A DNA stretch of 64,000 nucleotides, taken from positions 20,347,530-20,411,529 of the forward strand of contig OX442416.1 of NCBI GenBank assembly GCA_949361645.1. The letters are read 5' to 3'. The DNA is from Spongilla lacustris (lineage: Eukaryota; Porifera; Demospongiae; Spongillida; Spongillidae). Below are positions 22,976 to 35,200 of the stretch, piece by piece. How positions within the stretch are numbered: the stretch's first letter is position 1; every line of letters begins with the position of its first letter. Under the pieces are notes generated by a model that was not told the DNA's origin, did not search any database, and was given only the letters and a program-made list of their open reading frames with translations. The position numbers and the translations under genes were made by a program.

Positions 22976-23731
22976 TTAAGGCATGGAACTTTTTGACACA
23001 ATTATGGTGAGTATTCCAGGTGAGAAATCCACTTCCACACTTTTGTTCATGAATTGTTTTTCAAATTCTTCCAAAGCAACTCGTTCAATAAACTCTGGGT
23101 TGAACGCTCCGTGGGTTGAAGCGCTATACCATCTGTACAGAGATTCTGCATTTGGAAAACGATACACCACTTCATTTACTTGACACCTTTCGACCGAAAA
23201 TCCACAAGAAAGAGCAAGTTGTTCGTACGTCTCGCGAGGTACGTAATAAAGTCTTTCTGCGAGGGCACTTGAATGAGTGGGATCCATTAGTAGGCGCAAC
23301 TGGCGCAGAACAACAGGCGGTCCTAGCATTGCAACAATTCCGAACCTCCCTCCCACCTTTAGGCTGCGATACATGCGCTCAAAGACTGCTTTCTTGTCCT
23401 CTATCCAGTGCAAGACGTAATTGCTAAAAACAACGTCGTAAAGTCCTTCGGGAAGACTTTCCGCCCGTCCTTCAACAAATTCAAGATTCCCATTGTCGCC
23501 GTACCGTGCCCTGGCGGTCAGTATTCTTTCGTGGTCGGGATCTAGGCCAACCACTCTTCCATTTGGCGCCACCCGCTGGGCTGCGGCTTGTGTCACGTTG
23601 CCCGTTCCACATCCCAAGTCAAGGACGTGATCACCTGGCCTGAGGTTAAGCGCGTCAAGCAGTTTGAGACCGCTTTCGTATTGCAAAGATGATACCGAAG
23701 TGTATTGTTGAGCCTGCTCAGCTGCCATCAT
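22976..23731 (-). CDS. Class I SAM-dependent methyltransferase, single exon, 251 aa
   Basis: A complete uninterrupted frame from MMAAEQAQQY to the stop at 22976. Residues about 37-48 form the SAM-binding loop VLDLGCGTGNVT, followed by the acidic strand end VVGLDPD and the later motif YDVVFSNYVLHWIEDK. Together these define a Rossmann-fold class I methyltransferase of the Methyltransf_11/25 type. The closest general look is to small-molecule methylases such as juvenile-hormone acid, trans-aconitate or BioC-like enzymes; substrate cannot be told from sequence. Length is normal for the family. Unlike its neighbours the gene has no intron and is visibly richer in G and C, which may mean retroposition or gene transfer. 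It lies between the two SMYD partial duplicates. Confidence 0.88.
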   Translation of the reverse strand: MMAAEQAQQYTSVSSLQYESGLKLLDALNLRPGDHVLDLGCGTGNVTQAAAQRVAPNGRVVGLDPDHERILTARARYGDNGNLEFVEGRAESLPEGLYDVVFSNYVLHWIEDKKAVFERMYRSLKVGGRFGIVAMLGPPVVLRQLRLLMDPTHSSALAERLYYVPRETYEQLALSCGFSVERCQVNEVVYRFPNAESLYRWYSASTHGAFNPEFIERVALEEFEKQFMNKSVEVDFSPGILTIIVSKSSMP

Positions 23732-24030
23732 ACTAGGTAGTAGTATATGATAATAATAGGCACGCCCGTATTATTGTAGCAATGAAAGTATGAATACTAA
23801 TCTTTATGCTTGTGGTATGACATTTTAAAAATTTGTCACCTAGTATAGGGTATATTAATATTCGGCCTTTTAAGCGCACTCTGACTTTTAATGTGAATGG
23901 TATCACTGTATTATGTTGATAAACTGCATGGCAAAATCGGAAGTAGGAAATTTACCTTTTCAACAAATACACTTTATTTTTGCATACACACATACTACAT
24001 GCACAGATAACCGTCCTGTTGGGTTGATTG
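23732..24030. promoter_or_regulatory. Upstream region of the methyltransferase gene
   Basis: AT-rich, no open frame of note. It is assumed to hold the promoter because the methyltransferase start is at 23731; no specific element was recognised. Confidence 0.3.
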
Positions 24031-24039
24031 GGGGTAGGA

Positions 24040-24225
24040 GCGGACCAATTGATCGAGCATTAGCTCTAATCAATAACAGGCTGAGGCGACCAAATAGCTC
24101 AGCTACCACCTTAGACTTGGGGGTGTTACCACGAATGGCTAACTGTGAAGCCACCTGCGAGAAGGCCTTTACTGAATGCCTCTGGTCCCCAGGTCCCATA
24201 GTTCTCCACTGCCAATTAATGGTGC
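24040..24225 (-). pseudogene. Reverse transcriptase C-terminal fragment (non-LTR-like)
   Basis: The - strand encodes KAFSQVASQLAIRGNTPKSK and then AELFGRLSLLLIRANARSI. The same pattern (AxxxxxxLAIxxxxPKxxxxxELFxxLxxxLxRANARxI) is seen at 54.4-54.7 kb and is common at the C-terminus of reverse-transcriptase-like proteins from invertebrate genomes. Only the tail remains. Confidence 0.55.
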
Positions 24226-25020
24226 ACATCACCAACCCAACTCAGCACACTTGGGATCATTTTTGTTATGTTTTCTGTGCTCAGCTGCCCGCTTTGCTGA
24301 AACACCCTGGTACATGCCTGCATGCTTCCAACATAGTGTGTGAATTAAGCGAGGATGTATAACTGTAATATCAAAGGCAGCTGAGGTGCCACAATCCCAA
24401 TTGGTAACTAGGATGTCTACAAATATTTACTTTACTGTTACGTCACGTACCTGCGGACATATACCAAATGGAGGAAAACTACATGTATCGAGAGTTACGG
24501 CAGTAACTCTCATAGCCGTATCATGAAATCATTAAAAAACCGCGTCCCGCGTATAACTCACGAACCGAGAAACAGATAGTGTAGCTCTTTATTGCTATCG
24601 ATCCAAATAGAAAGACGATCATTTTCATGTTTTGTTCAAGTCGCCAGACCGTTTACTTTAAGAGAACAAAAAAGCTCGTAGTTCTCGTTCCCAGACCGTA
24701 ATTTGTCCATAGTCGTCGTCGTCTTTATGGGTGAGTATAACTCGAGATAGGAAAGGTTTTAAAGAGCGCCAGTTACACCAAAAATCGTAGAAAAATCACA
24801 TCTTCAGGTATCAGATATATAAATAAAGCATGTAACCAATATACGTAATTTCCCTGCTGTTCTCGCGCGCCAAAATATAAGTACGTAATCGCTCTATTAA
24901 AACAAAACCGTTTCCATGACAATGTTGCAGAATTGCGTATTGGCATGGAACAGGTGGGAGTTTCATTTGTGTTTTTAGTTTTGCTCACCACTTTTAGCTA
25001 GCGAAGTTGTTTTTGTCCAA

Positions 25021-25320
25021 ATGCCTTTACGGCTACGAAAGAGGAAAGCTAAGCGACGAGAGGAATACCTCCTAAATCGAGACTATGAGTTAAGAGTCCT
25101 CCCGAGTTCGGTACGATGCTGATGCTGAACCAAAGGCGGGCGTCTGCTCGTGATATGCACAGAGCAAATCTGGAGTCGAACCAAGCTTCTAAGAGGTGGT
25201 AACAGGAAAATAATTATGTTGCGTCTAAGAAGCGACGTTATGAACTGAACTCAGACGAGAAACGAGCTTCTAAGAGGAAAAGCTTGGCGCGTGAGTATCG
25301 AACTAATGGAACAGTTGCAA
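25021..25320 (+). pseudogene. Lys/Arg-rich repeat-like coding remnant
   Basis: A frame beginning MPLRLRKRKAKRREEYLLN breaks after about 30 codons. Further on, another frame gives ASKRW and KKRRYELNSDEKRASKRKS, suggesting an imperfect basic repeat. The function and origin were not recognised; a decayed transposon-borne protein is a possibility. Confidence 0.3.
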
Positions 25321-25465
25321 ATATAACATAACTGTAAACATTGTGTTGCTAGGCAATAAACATGGGAATTGGATTTTATCGTACAATCGTATTTACTTCT
25401 ACATTGTACTACATGTACACCTATACCCGGTATACTAGTAGTCACTTATTTAAAAAATGAATGAA

Positions 25466-25728
25466 ACAAGATATAAAAAACATTCTCTCTGAGAAAGTTA
25501 GTGGTATATAGGATTTGAAGGCAATGGTGGTGTAAAAAGAAAGGGAACAAGGGATTCAGTGGTGATACAATGATTTAGCACCGTATAGAACGTGAATTAT
25601 GTTGCTAAATATAGGAATAATCATTGTATCTCCACTGAATCCCTTGTTCCCTTTCTTTCTACACCACCATTGCCTTCAAATCCTATATACCACTAACTTT
25701 CTCAGAGAGAATGTTTTTTATATCTTGT
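25466..25728. mobile_element. 263-bp MITE with about 110-bp inverted arms
   Basis: The arms 25466-25579 and 25615-25728 are almost perfect complements (both contain GGATTTGAAGGCAATGGTGG or its complement) around a short centre. Related, more diverged copies are visible at 32650-32850, about 40790-40965 and about 45470-45530, all in introns of the large EGF gene. No coding capacity; superfamily not determined. Confidence 0.85.
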
Positions 25729-25949
25729 ATAAATTCCATATGCTGCATGAGCTGTTTCGACAAAGTTGGCTGAACGACGCACGCATGGTATTTCAATTAT
25801 ATTACATGTACGTACGCGAGGCCTGGGGATTTCAAATAAGACATTACCACGGTACTGTAATTAATGGTAACAGCTACAGTTCATCAGACGATATCATTTG
25901 TCCCACAATATAATATAATTTCACTAGATCTGGATTTAAAACTCACAAG

Positions 25950-26759
25950 TGCAATGATATATTATTGTAAGCCGGTAGAACTAAACAGATCAGACTTTTA
26001 CTCAGTCCAACCAGTGTGTGTTGGAAGTAACAGCCATTCATGTATATATGTGGGGGAGGTAATGGATCAGGTAGGCACATCTTGCTGGCATGTGCCCTTA
26101 TCAAAACCACATATGTATCACTGCAAACAGCTGAGTATTCCCAGTAGTGTGGTAATTGGCTCATTGTCAAATTGCCTGTTAGTGATGATCACAGAGAATA
26201 TAATGAAATATAGGTGACAATGAGTATGCAATGTTGAGACTGACTACAATGATAATGGAGAAAGAATGCAATGATATGATAAGTGACTGTCACTCATGGG
26301 GACTATAGAAGCCTAAGTCGCTAAGCAGGCTGAAGGGGATGAGGTCTGAGGTCTTCACCAGCTTTCTGAGTATTGCTCGCTTAATCAGCGGAATGACCTC
26401 TTGAACAAACTGTTCAGTGTGTGAAAGGAGATCTTCACATGCCTTTTTCAGAGCATGTTCATGCCCATGGGTCATCACTGCTGCCTTAACAGCCTGCAAG
26501 GTACAAGTTTCAATGCAATAGGCAAGGTTAATCACAGGGGAGGTGCATGGCAGTGGTTTTCAGTTACAATTTGAGTTAGCAATACCACTTAACTGCTTGA
26601 AACACAACAATTGCAATACACAGCATGCAGCAGCCTGTGCTATAATCAATTACTAAGTTACATGTACATGCTAACACATGTGCTGTAGTACCTTGATTAC
26701 ACATGCAGGAATACACGTACAACTAAAACTTCCCCTGTCACACATACCTACAATGTACA

Positions 26760-26793
<34 letters not shown>

Positions 26794-27265
26794 GACCTTG
26801 GACAGAGAATTATTGCATACATAGAATGAAGAATGCTTCACTCACAATATACTGATGTTGTACAAATTAATTCTGCCTTGTATGCATTTTTTTTGTTTTA
26901 AGTTTCATAATCCTTCCATTGAGCTCTAGAATATTGGACTATGGGGTGAATACAGTTTCCTTGGGTTCACATTCTTATACAGTACAGTGTTGCCTATAAT
27001 GTGCTACATTACTTTTTGGACATCCAGCATGAACGAAGTGCAGGGTCTGGGTACCTAACTAATGCTACTAACAAGGCTTTGTTCACACTAACCTCTTGGA
27101 GTGCTGACACAGCAGCCATGTATGGAGACCCTTCTTCAATGCCTGCAGACCAATACCAAGGCTCACCAATATGAACGGTGGTCTGGGCACCTGACCTTTT
27201 GAAGTGTTCCAAGAGCAGCCACTAGTGACACTCCCTTCTGTTTCCATAGTTACCAAAATAGGATT
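25950..27265 (-). pseudogene. Decayed duplicate of SMYD C-terminal exons (copy 3)
   Basis: On the - strand the exon-12 counterpart (about 27202-27104) keeps PRPPFILVSLGIGLQALKKG but has a 1-bp deletion within the run after it (near 27131), so the frame shifts. The exon-13 counterpart (26500-26290) is still open: AVKAAVMTHGHEHALKKACE continuing to ILRKLVKTSD, with about 14 extra residues before the stop at 26290. Copy 3 is closer to copy 2 than to the gene at 4.9-18 kb. No SET or MYND exon accompanies it. Confidence 0.8.
26757..26793. repeat. CA microsatellite
   Basis: A short CA run in SMYD-duplicate copy 3, at the same relative place as CA-rich sequence near 5335 and 21930. Confidence 0.85.
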
Positions 27266-28351
27266 GATAAAAGGTAAAAGCCACACACTTTATGCTCAAT
27301 GAGCATGAAACATGAGGGACATTTATTCATGCATTAATCATAGTACTTTGCACACAATAATAATTGATGCCCAACTCAGCATATGGGGCATTGCAGAGTA
27401 ATGCAATATTAAAAAAATTTCAGGAAGGGGGATCAAAACAGATGAAACTAAAATTACACCACTGCAAGCAGTATGTAAGAATAAACTTGTAAGGGAATAA
27501 CATAATGTTTATTTATTTATTTATTTATTCTTATTTTTTTAAATAATAGTATAATTCATATAATAATAATAATAAACACACAATTACCATCCCTAATATT
27601 ATATTATCACGTCGGAGGACTAGGGGGGCTGCTCTATGACACCAGATTCGAGAACTAATACATGCACTGTAATTAAAACACTAATTTATACCATTACGTG
27701 AGTAAAACTGGCCGTCCGTGAAAGTTTCTGACGGCCACGGCTTTTGACGCCAGCGAATTTCATAAGGTTAGATCACTTGCTCCTGTTCAGTGACGGTCAC
27801 GGTCACGGTCACGGCTGGCCGGTCTGAGCCGTAAAATAAATAGTAAACGGTCCCGGACGGCCAGTGATGGCCGCGGCAACACTGCCTGTCATTGCCACAT
27901 GACGGTATCAGTCCAAGTTTTGAAGTCACATGAATATAATCAATGATTTGGGACTTAAGTCATATGTCTTTAGTGACAAATGCAGTCAATCAATTAATAA
28001 GTTCTTAATCAATTGAGCTTTGTTTTTCTAAACTATTTACACCACCAACCTTCACACCGTGTATACTATACATAGAGAATGTCATTTACTTGTTTTGTTG
28101 CATTTATATCGTGCATGCTTCAGCATGCACAAAAAAATCCTGAGAGTCCCGTAATGTCCTTTTCATTAATTCATTTCAAGTATATTTGCACTGCATTACA
28201 CAGAAATATGAGTATGTTGCAGCAATTAGCTATATGTTCGCTGTAATAGTTAGGCTTACATGATCTGACACGCTTGTATGCATTCATAGAGTTATGCAGC
28301 TCACTCACTATCTAAGGTAAAAGCTAATACAGTTACAAAATGACAACAGCA
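27266..28351. other. Intergenic stretch; GC-rich hAT-like end at 27700-27895
   Basis: Mostly AT-rich and without genes. At 27700-27895 there are many copies of GGCC/CACGG words (TGACGGCCACGG, GGTCACGGTCACGGTCACGG). On the - strand the block ends in CAGTGTTGCCGCGGCC, which resembles a hAT terminus with subterminal repeats. The other end was not found. Confidence 0.4.
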
Positions 28352-29280
28352 TTAGTGCTGATCATCTGCATCTGATGGAGTTTTGATCTCCTTTGCAGAG
28401 CTTACCACTTCCATGTTAAGGGGCTCTAGAAAGGTAAGATGAACACTTCTCACCTCATCAAACTGATCATTCTTTGCAATAGTGTACTTATTTACAAGAC
28501 TCATGTGTTCCAAGTTCTTCATGGTAATTTCTTCTGCTGTGGTTGCATTATACTTCTGTTTTTTAATATGATATCTTTTATTCATTAATTCAGAAAATGG
28601 TGTGCAATAGCATGAGCATTAATAAGAATATGTGTATGGTCCACTTACTGGCAGCAGCATATGACAAGCAGAACTAACATAGCCACTGCAATTAGAGCAG
28701 CAACTGCAGAAGATACAATAATTGCAACGGTATTTCCCTCTGAACTCAATAGGAATGTTGGGTCAGAGTATGGTGCAACATTGGCAACGACAAAGCCATC
28801 CCTAGCCAGTGTGCTGTTTCCATCCTGATGAAATGAATATAAAAGTACAATGCTTTCACTTAAATCATCATGCTGCTTACTAAGAGCGCTTGTGTGACTA
28901 CAGCAGCACTTAGCACAGTGCTGGAGGTCTGCACCTGTAGTATGACCACAAGACCAGCACCACTATTCGTGATACTCCTGATGGTCACAATGTGCTTAGC
29001 AATCATTGCATCTCTATAAGACAACAACTCATTGACATAGCAATGTTGTACACAGTGTGGTTGGATACCTATAACATCTGTTATTGATATTGATGCAGTA
29101 TGCATCAATGATATCCTGAACACTCCTTACAAATCTGCCTTGTATGTCTGAAGTGAACTGTTTGTAGAACAGTATGCATAGTTATAGTTTACAAGTCTAT
29201 TGGGCAGTTAAATGATCATACCGATTCGACAGTATGTCCAGCTAGTGTGACTGCCACTGTGTTAAGATTTGCAGGGAACG
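28352..29280 (-). CDS. Juxtamembrane region, transmembrane helix and cytoplasmic tail
   Basis: Exon 29280-29222 is followed by an extracellular exon around 29135-28881 ([11 protein letters not shown] in one frame, [20 protein letters not shown] in another). Then exon 28825-28649 encodes a hydrophobic helix ([20 protein letters not shown]) ending CCC, and exon 28574-28352 encodes a tail of about 74 residues ([18 protein letters not shown]). TM and tail exons join in phase. The exon at 28.9-29.1 kb does not join cleanly and may contain a 1-bp frameshift. The region before the helix may be SEA-like, but this is weak. Confidence 0.75.
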
Positions 29281-32200
29281 CTGTATAATACAATCGATTA
29301 CAGTTAACATGTGTAGGAAGAAATGTATAATAAAGACTTAGGATAAAATTAATGTGTGAAATAAGATTAACCTGCACAAGTCTTCATGTCAGCACTTAAT
29401 ATAGACCCAGGACTGCAAGAGCAGATGTAACTTCCATTGGTGTTGGTGCACACTTGCAGACTGCATACATCCACAATCAAGCACTCATTGATATCTGAAA
29501 CAAGCAATTAAATTGCTTCGGTAAATGCTTTGAATCCTTTTCCTAATGCTCTATATATATTTCACCACACTACACAACCTTAATTGATGATAAAGAAAAG
29601 AGCAGCATGAAAACTCACCACTGCAAGTATAGGTGCTGGAATCAAGTGTGTACCCAATGTTACAAGAGCAGGTGTAGCTTCCCAATTTGTTGTTGCATAC
29701 ATGAGAGCAACCATGTGTTTCATGTACACACTCATCAATGTCTAAATGTTGAGTGAATAATGATCCATATTGCAATTTAGACACAATAGATTCGCACTAA
29801 CCATAACATGTATGGTTGTCTACATGAAGTGTGTACCCCATGCTACAATAACAAGTGTAGCTTCCATTTGTGTTATTGCATAATTGAGAGCATCCACTTG
29901 TCCCAAGCACACATTCATTGATGTCTAGATGTCGGATGATACATGAAAGTAATTAGATTTGAATAGATCTGTAGTGACACTCACCATTGCAGGTGCGATT
30001 CTCAACATCACGAATATAGCCACTATTACAATAACAAGTATAGCTTCCATTTGTGTTATTGCATAATTGAGTGCAACCACTTGTCCCAAGCACACATTCA
30101 TTGATGTCTAGATGTTGGATGACAATGAAAGTAACTAGATTTGAATAGATCTGTAGTGACACTCACCATTGCATGTGCGACTGTCAACATGAAGAATATA
30201 GCCACTGTTACAATAACAAGTGTAGCTTCCATTTGTGTTATTGCATAATTGAGTGCAACCACTTGTCCCAAGGTTACATTCATTGATATCTAGTACATGG
30301 AAGTAATTAGATTTGAATAGATCTGTAGTGACACTCACCATTGCACGTGCGACTGTCAACATGAAGAATATAGCCACTGTTACAATAACAAGTGTAGCTT
30401 CCATTTGTGTTATTGCATAATTGAGTGCAACCACTTGTCCCTAGGTCACATTCATTGATATCTAGATGTTGGATGATAGATGAAAGTAATTAGATTTGAA
30501 TAGATCTGTAGTGACACTCACCATTGCATGTGCGACTGTCAACATGAAGAATATAGCCACTGTTACAATAACAAGTGTAGCTTCCATTTGTGTTATTGCA
30601 TAATTGAGTGCAACCACTTGTCCCAAGCACACATTCATTGATATCTAGATTATGGATGATTGATGAAAGTTATTAGATTTGAATAGATCTGTAGTGACAC
30701 TCACCATTGCATGTGCGATTGTCAACGTGAAGAATATAGCCACTGTTACAATAACAAGTGTAGCTTCCATTTGTGTTATTGCATAATTGAGAGCAACCAC
30801 TTGTCCCAAGCTCACATTCATTGATGTCTAAAATAAGAAGTGGAAATAAAGCCACAAGAAGACTTTTGGATTTAATGGTCATGAATCCAAATTAATATCA
30901 GATTGTTTTAATCTAAACAACTAAACTACGTTTGACTGTAGATGCATGCAATTATGCAAGCACATTAACCATAAAACACTAAGAGCAATTTAAGGAATTG
31001 GTGCTGACATCAATTTTATTTCTCAAAACTCATCTAGGAGTACCTATAGTGTGCCAGGTCACTAATATTGTTACTACGTTTGCATTCATCACTACTTACA
31101 TGATGCATAAAATCCCCCTCAAGATTACACATATGATTGCTTACAATCATCTCAATAGTGTGTAGTTTAATGGCTTTGCCATTCATGTAGCTCATTAATT
31201 ATAAATCAGGATTAGTAAATAACTGTTTATAATATCGCAAAATGTTGCACCATCCTTTTGGCTAGCTATATTGATCAAACCATTTACACCTAGTTTGTGA
31301 TACTAAGGACGGATGAAGTATTTGAAATTTCATACTTTCAGATATTTATTCATGTTCATTCAATCTTGCTGTGGAAATTTTTAGCAGCATCATTTCAATT
31401 ATTTGGCACTTATACTTATTAAAAGCTCTGCTGATACAAATACCTGAATACTCATCACACTATGTAATAATTGTTCAATGAAATGAGAATAATTGTAACT
31501 TACCTTTGCATGTATAGTTGCTTGTATCAAAAGTGTAGCCTTTATCACAATAACATGTGTAGCTTCCATTTGTGTTATTGCACAATTGATTGCAACCACT
31601 TGTCCCAAGGTCACATTCATTGATGTCTAGATTAAAATGGTTATTAGTAACACAATTTGTACAGCATTGAGTTTGTACTAACCATTACATCTATGCTTGT
31701 CCAAATCAATTGTGTAGCCACTGTTACAAGAACATGTGTAGCTTCCAACTGTGTTGTTGCATAATTGAGCACAATGATCTGTCCGAAGTATACACTCATC
31801 TGTGTCTATGAAATGAGTGATGAATATGACAAAACATTAAATCTGGATTAATTTCTTTAAAATTCAGATTATTAGTTTCATTAGTTCCTGCTTCTTCAAC
31901 TTCACTTAGACAATCAAATCTAATTTGACAGTAGATGCAAGCTTTTTTTATAAGCACATTAAGCATAAAGCACTTAAAGCAGGTTGGGATTATTGAAGGG
32001 CAATTAAGCATGTATTTAGGAAACTTTGCCTCCATCCCTTTGAATGAATCAGACGTGTAGTTGTTTGTTTGTATTTGACTGCACCAAAGTTCATGCATAC
32101 ATGTATAGATTGCAGCAGAAAATTTTCTAGGAGCATACAGTTATGAAATAGTCCTATTGATATATGCATTAGGGTGTAGGTGTGCTATTAAATTGGTAGA

Positions 32201-35200
32201 GCATAACGAAGTACTCAATTGCACAAATGGTACACATTGTTTTTTTGTACATTGCTAGCTCAATGTCAAAAAGCTGATGCCGTAAAATCTATCCAATACT
32301 GAAGCAATCTATCCGGTTTACTTGGAGTTTGCATTCAAACATACAGCTAGGTAATGAGAGGAGTTGCATGGGATGTTCATACCAATCTGTGCCAGTCAAT
32401 AATAAGAATGGCACATTTATATCCCTTACCATCACATGTATGGTTGTCTGAAGATAGCCTGTATCCAGTGGTGCAAGAACACATGTAGCTTCCATTTGTG
32501 TTGACACATGACTGAGAGCAGCCACTTGTTCCAAGGACACATTCATTGATGTCTGTACAATAAAGGTAGCATTACATGGTACATACTATGGAGGATTAAT
32601 ATGTGTGTGCTTGCACAAAACAATAGATGAATTTTTTAAATTTTAATCGTGATGAAAAAGTTGGTTTTATATAGGATTTGAAGCCAAGGTGGTGTAAAAA
32701 GCAAGGAATTCCACAATGGTATGAGGGATAATGTAATACTCCTAAACTTAGCACACAAAAACAAAATCCTACGAATGGCTAATATAGTATTTTTACACCA
32801 ACATTGCCTTCATTTCTATATACCACCACCTTTCTCATAGAGAATGTCTTGGAACAACAGGCGAGATCACATACAAATAAATCATTATCAAGGTCAGAAA
32901 AAACAATGCTCAATAATTCTGATGGCTCAATCCATGTGCTCTGTTCTAGAGCTCTCTGTGCATTCTGCATTACACCCATTGTATCAACATTTGTTTGGGC
33001 TATTGGTCGTGTAGGTGGGATTTCCATTTCTGTTACAGCTGCCTTTACTGGGTTATCGCGTTGTTCAATACCAGATTTATGCCAACTGGGGCTTGTTCTC
33101 TGGAACCTTTAATGATTTTTTTTCTAGATTGTTCATTGACTATTTAATAAATAATAATTTATGTGCACAAGGAGGCAAGAACTGGCGTATGGACATGCAC
33201 TGATATACTGCCCAGTCCTAAAGGAGGTAGCATTTACAAAAAAAAAGACAAGTTCACTTTACAGAGTTTTGACATAAATATCTGTTCGGAGGATGATGCA
33301 ACGACAGTATTAGGTAAAGAGTTCTAAACATGAAAACTTCTGACCAAAAAAATGTTTGAGCAAAAATTATGCTGTGGTAAAAACACAGGACTAAGTTTAA
33401 TTCAGTTTCCTGAAGTACTCTATGGTGAAAAATTGATGTGGAAGAAGGCTGATACATCAAGATCTACAAAGTTATTCACAATCATGAAGCACATTAGAAG
33501 GTCAAAATCCACTCTACGACACTCAAATGAATGGAAACCTAAATTAGAATGGCAATCAGGATAGCTCATAGTAGACAGCTTTACTCGTTTAATAATAGCT
33601 ATGGTGAAGAAGCATTGAACTTTTTCAACATGCACGCTCAATGTCTTGCATGAGCCATGGATTTGACACATTTGATCCAAGAATTGGTCTGACATTCAAG
33701 TATGGAACACTAAACAGTAGGGATCAGTGCAATGCATGATTCATTAGCCTGCACTTGATCAGTACAATACATTCTGTGAATATTGCCATATTTACAGCAA
33801 ACATGTGTACATACACCATTATTTAAATGTACTATCAAAATGAACCTTGTGCATCTGTTATAAACCTTGGCCACTTGCACTAATAATAGACATACACATG
33901 TTATCTGGTCCTACACTGAACTGCATAAATTTTAACATAGTTATCCCTTGAAAGTATTAGCACTCCTAACAAGAATTACACAGTATATTATAAGCCCATA
34001 ACCTGTGCACTCTCGTTTTGGATCTCCAGTGTACCCATTGGGACATGGTCCACATGTGATACCCATCCCAGGAGCTGGGACATCGTAGCACTGGACACCA
34101 CGGTAGCAGAATTCGTCCAGACATCCATTTCTGTTCTCCTCACAGAAAGTACCATCATAAGCTGTACAAAATAGCTGTTAATGATCAGGAAGTAATTTGA
34201 ATAGTACGCACCTTTGAGGCATTCACATGTCATCACAACACTCGTAACATTGGCATCTAGTGATTCATTCAGTGTGCAATTTCCTCCATTTTGACAAGCA
34301 CAAATTAGTACTGGGATGGCCAATTGGGCAGATGCATTTAGTGAATCAACAGCATAAAATGTTAGTGAAACATTTTGAACTTGTCGAAGAGTCCAAGTAA
34401 ATATGTATACTCCTTTGTCATAAGTAAGGTTGGATCCAGCAGGAATGCCACCCAATACCTCAACAGTATAAGTGTCATCATTGTCTATTACTGAGAACTG
34501 ATACACAGATGGCTTGCCAACTGTTACTCTGAAGGATGTTGCACTGCTTTTTATCTGAGGTACAATGTTTACTGATCATGATAAAGAAAAATATGTGAAT
34601 TTCATCAAAATTCAAAGGTATCTCTATATTTCTTACCTTGGCATAGTCCAGTTCTATTCTGGTAACCAAGGGGGCATGTGCACAGATAGCTACCCTTAGT
34701 GTTCAAGCAATTAAATGAATCCGGGCACAACTCAATGTCATTCAGAGATGCATCTCTGCATTCATCAATGTCTGTGAAATGTGACACACTTCAATGGTCA
34801 GCACAGAAATAGACACTCCTTGCACATTACCATCACAGCTCCTTTGGTCAGCATTGAGCTGGAATCCTACTGCACAGGAGCATCTGAATGATCCGATTGT
34901 GTTTCTGCATGTTTGCTCACAAGGGCGTTGATTGCACTCATCAATATCTTTTGTTGTGCATGATAACCATGTCTATGTCATATGCAACTCAAACACACAC
35001 ACCATGCACTTGCCATTGCAAGTCTTCTCGTCAGCACCCAAAGTAAACCCAGGAGAACAGAAGCATGTCATTGTGCTGTTGACAGACACACAGATATCAG
35101 AGCAGTTGTTTCCCATTGGACAACTGTTTGTGACTGAATAAAAGAATAATAAATGATGAGAGTTAGTGCATACTATCCAGTGCAAACTGATACCTGTACA

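Noticed and set aside
24040..24362. + strand protein at 23.9-24.4 kb
   Set aside because: The opposite strand carries a recognisable reverse-transcriptase tail; the + strand frame is its shadow.
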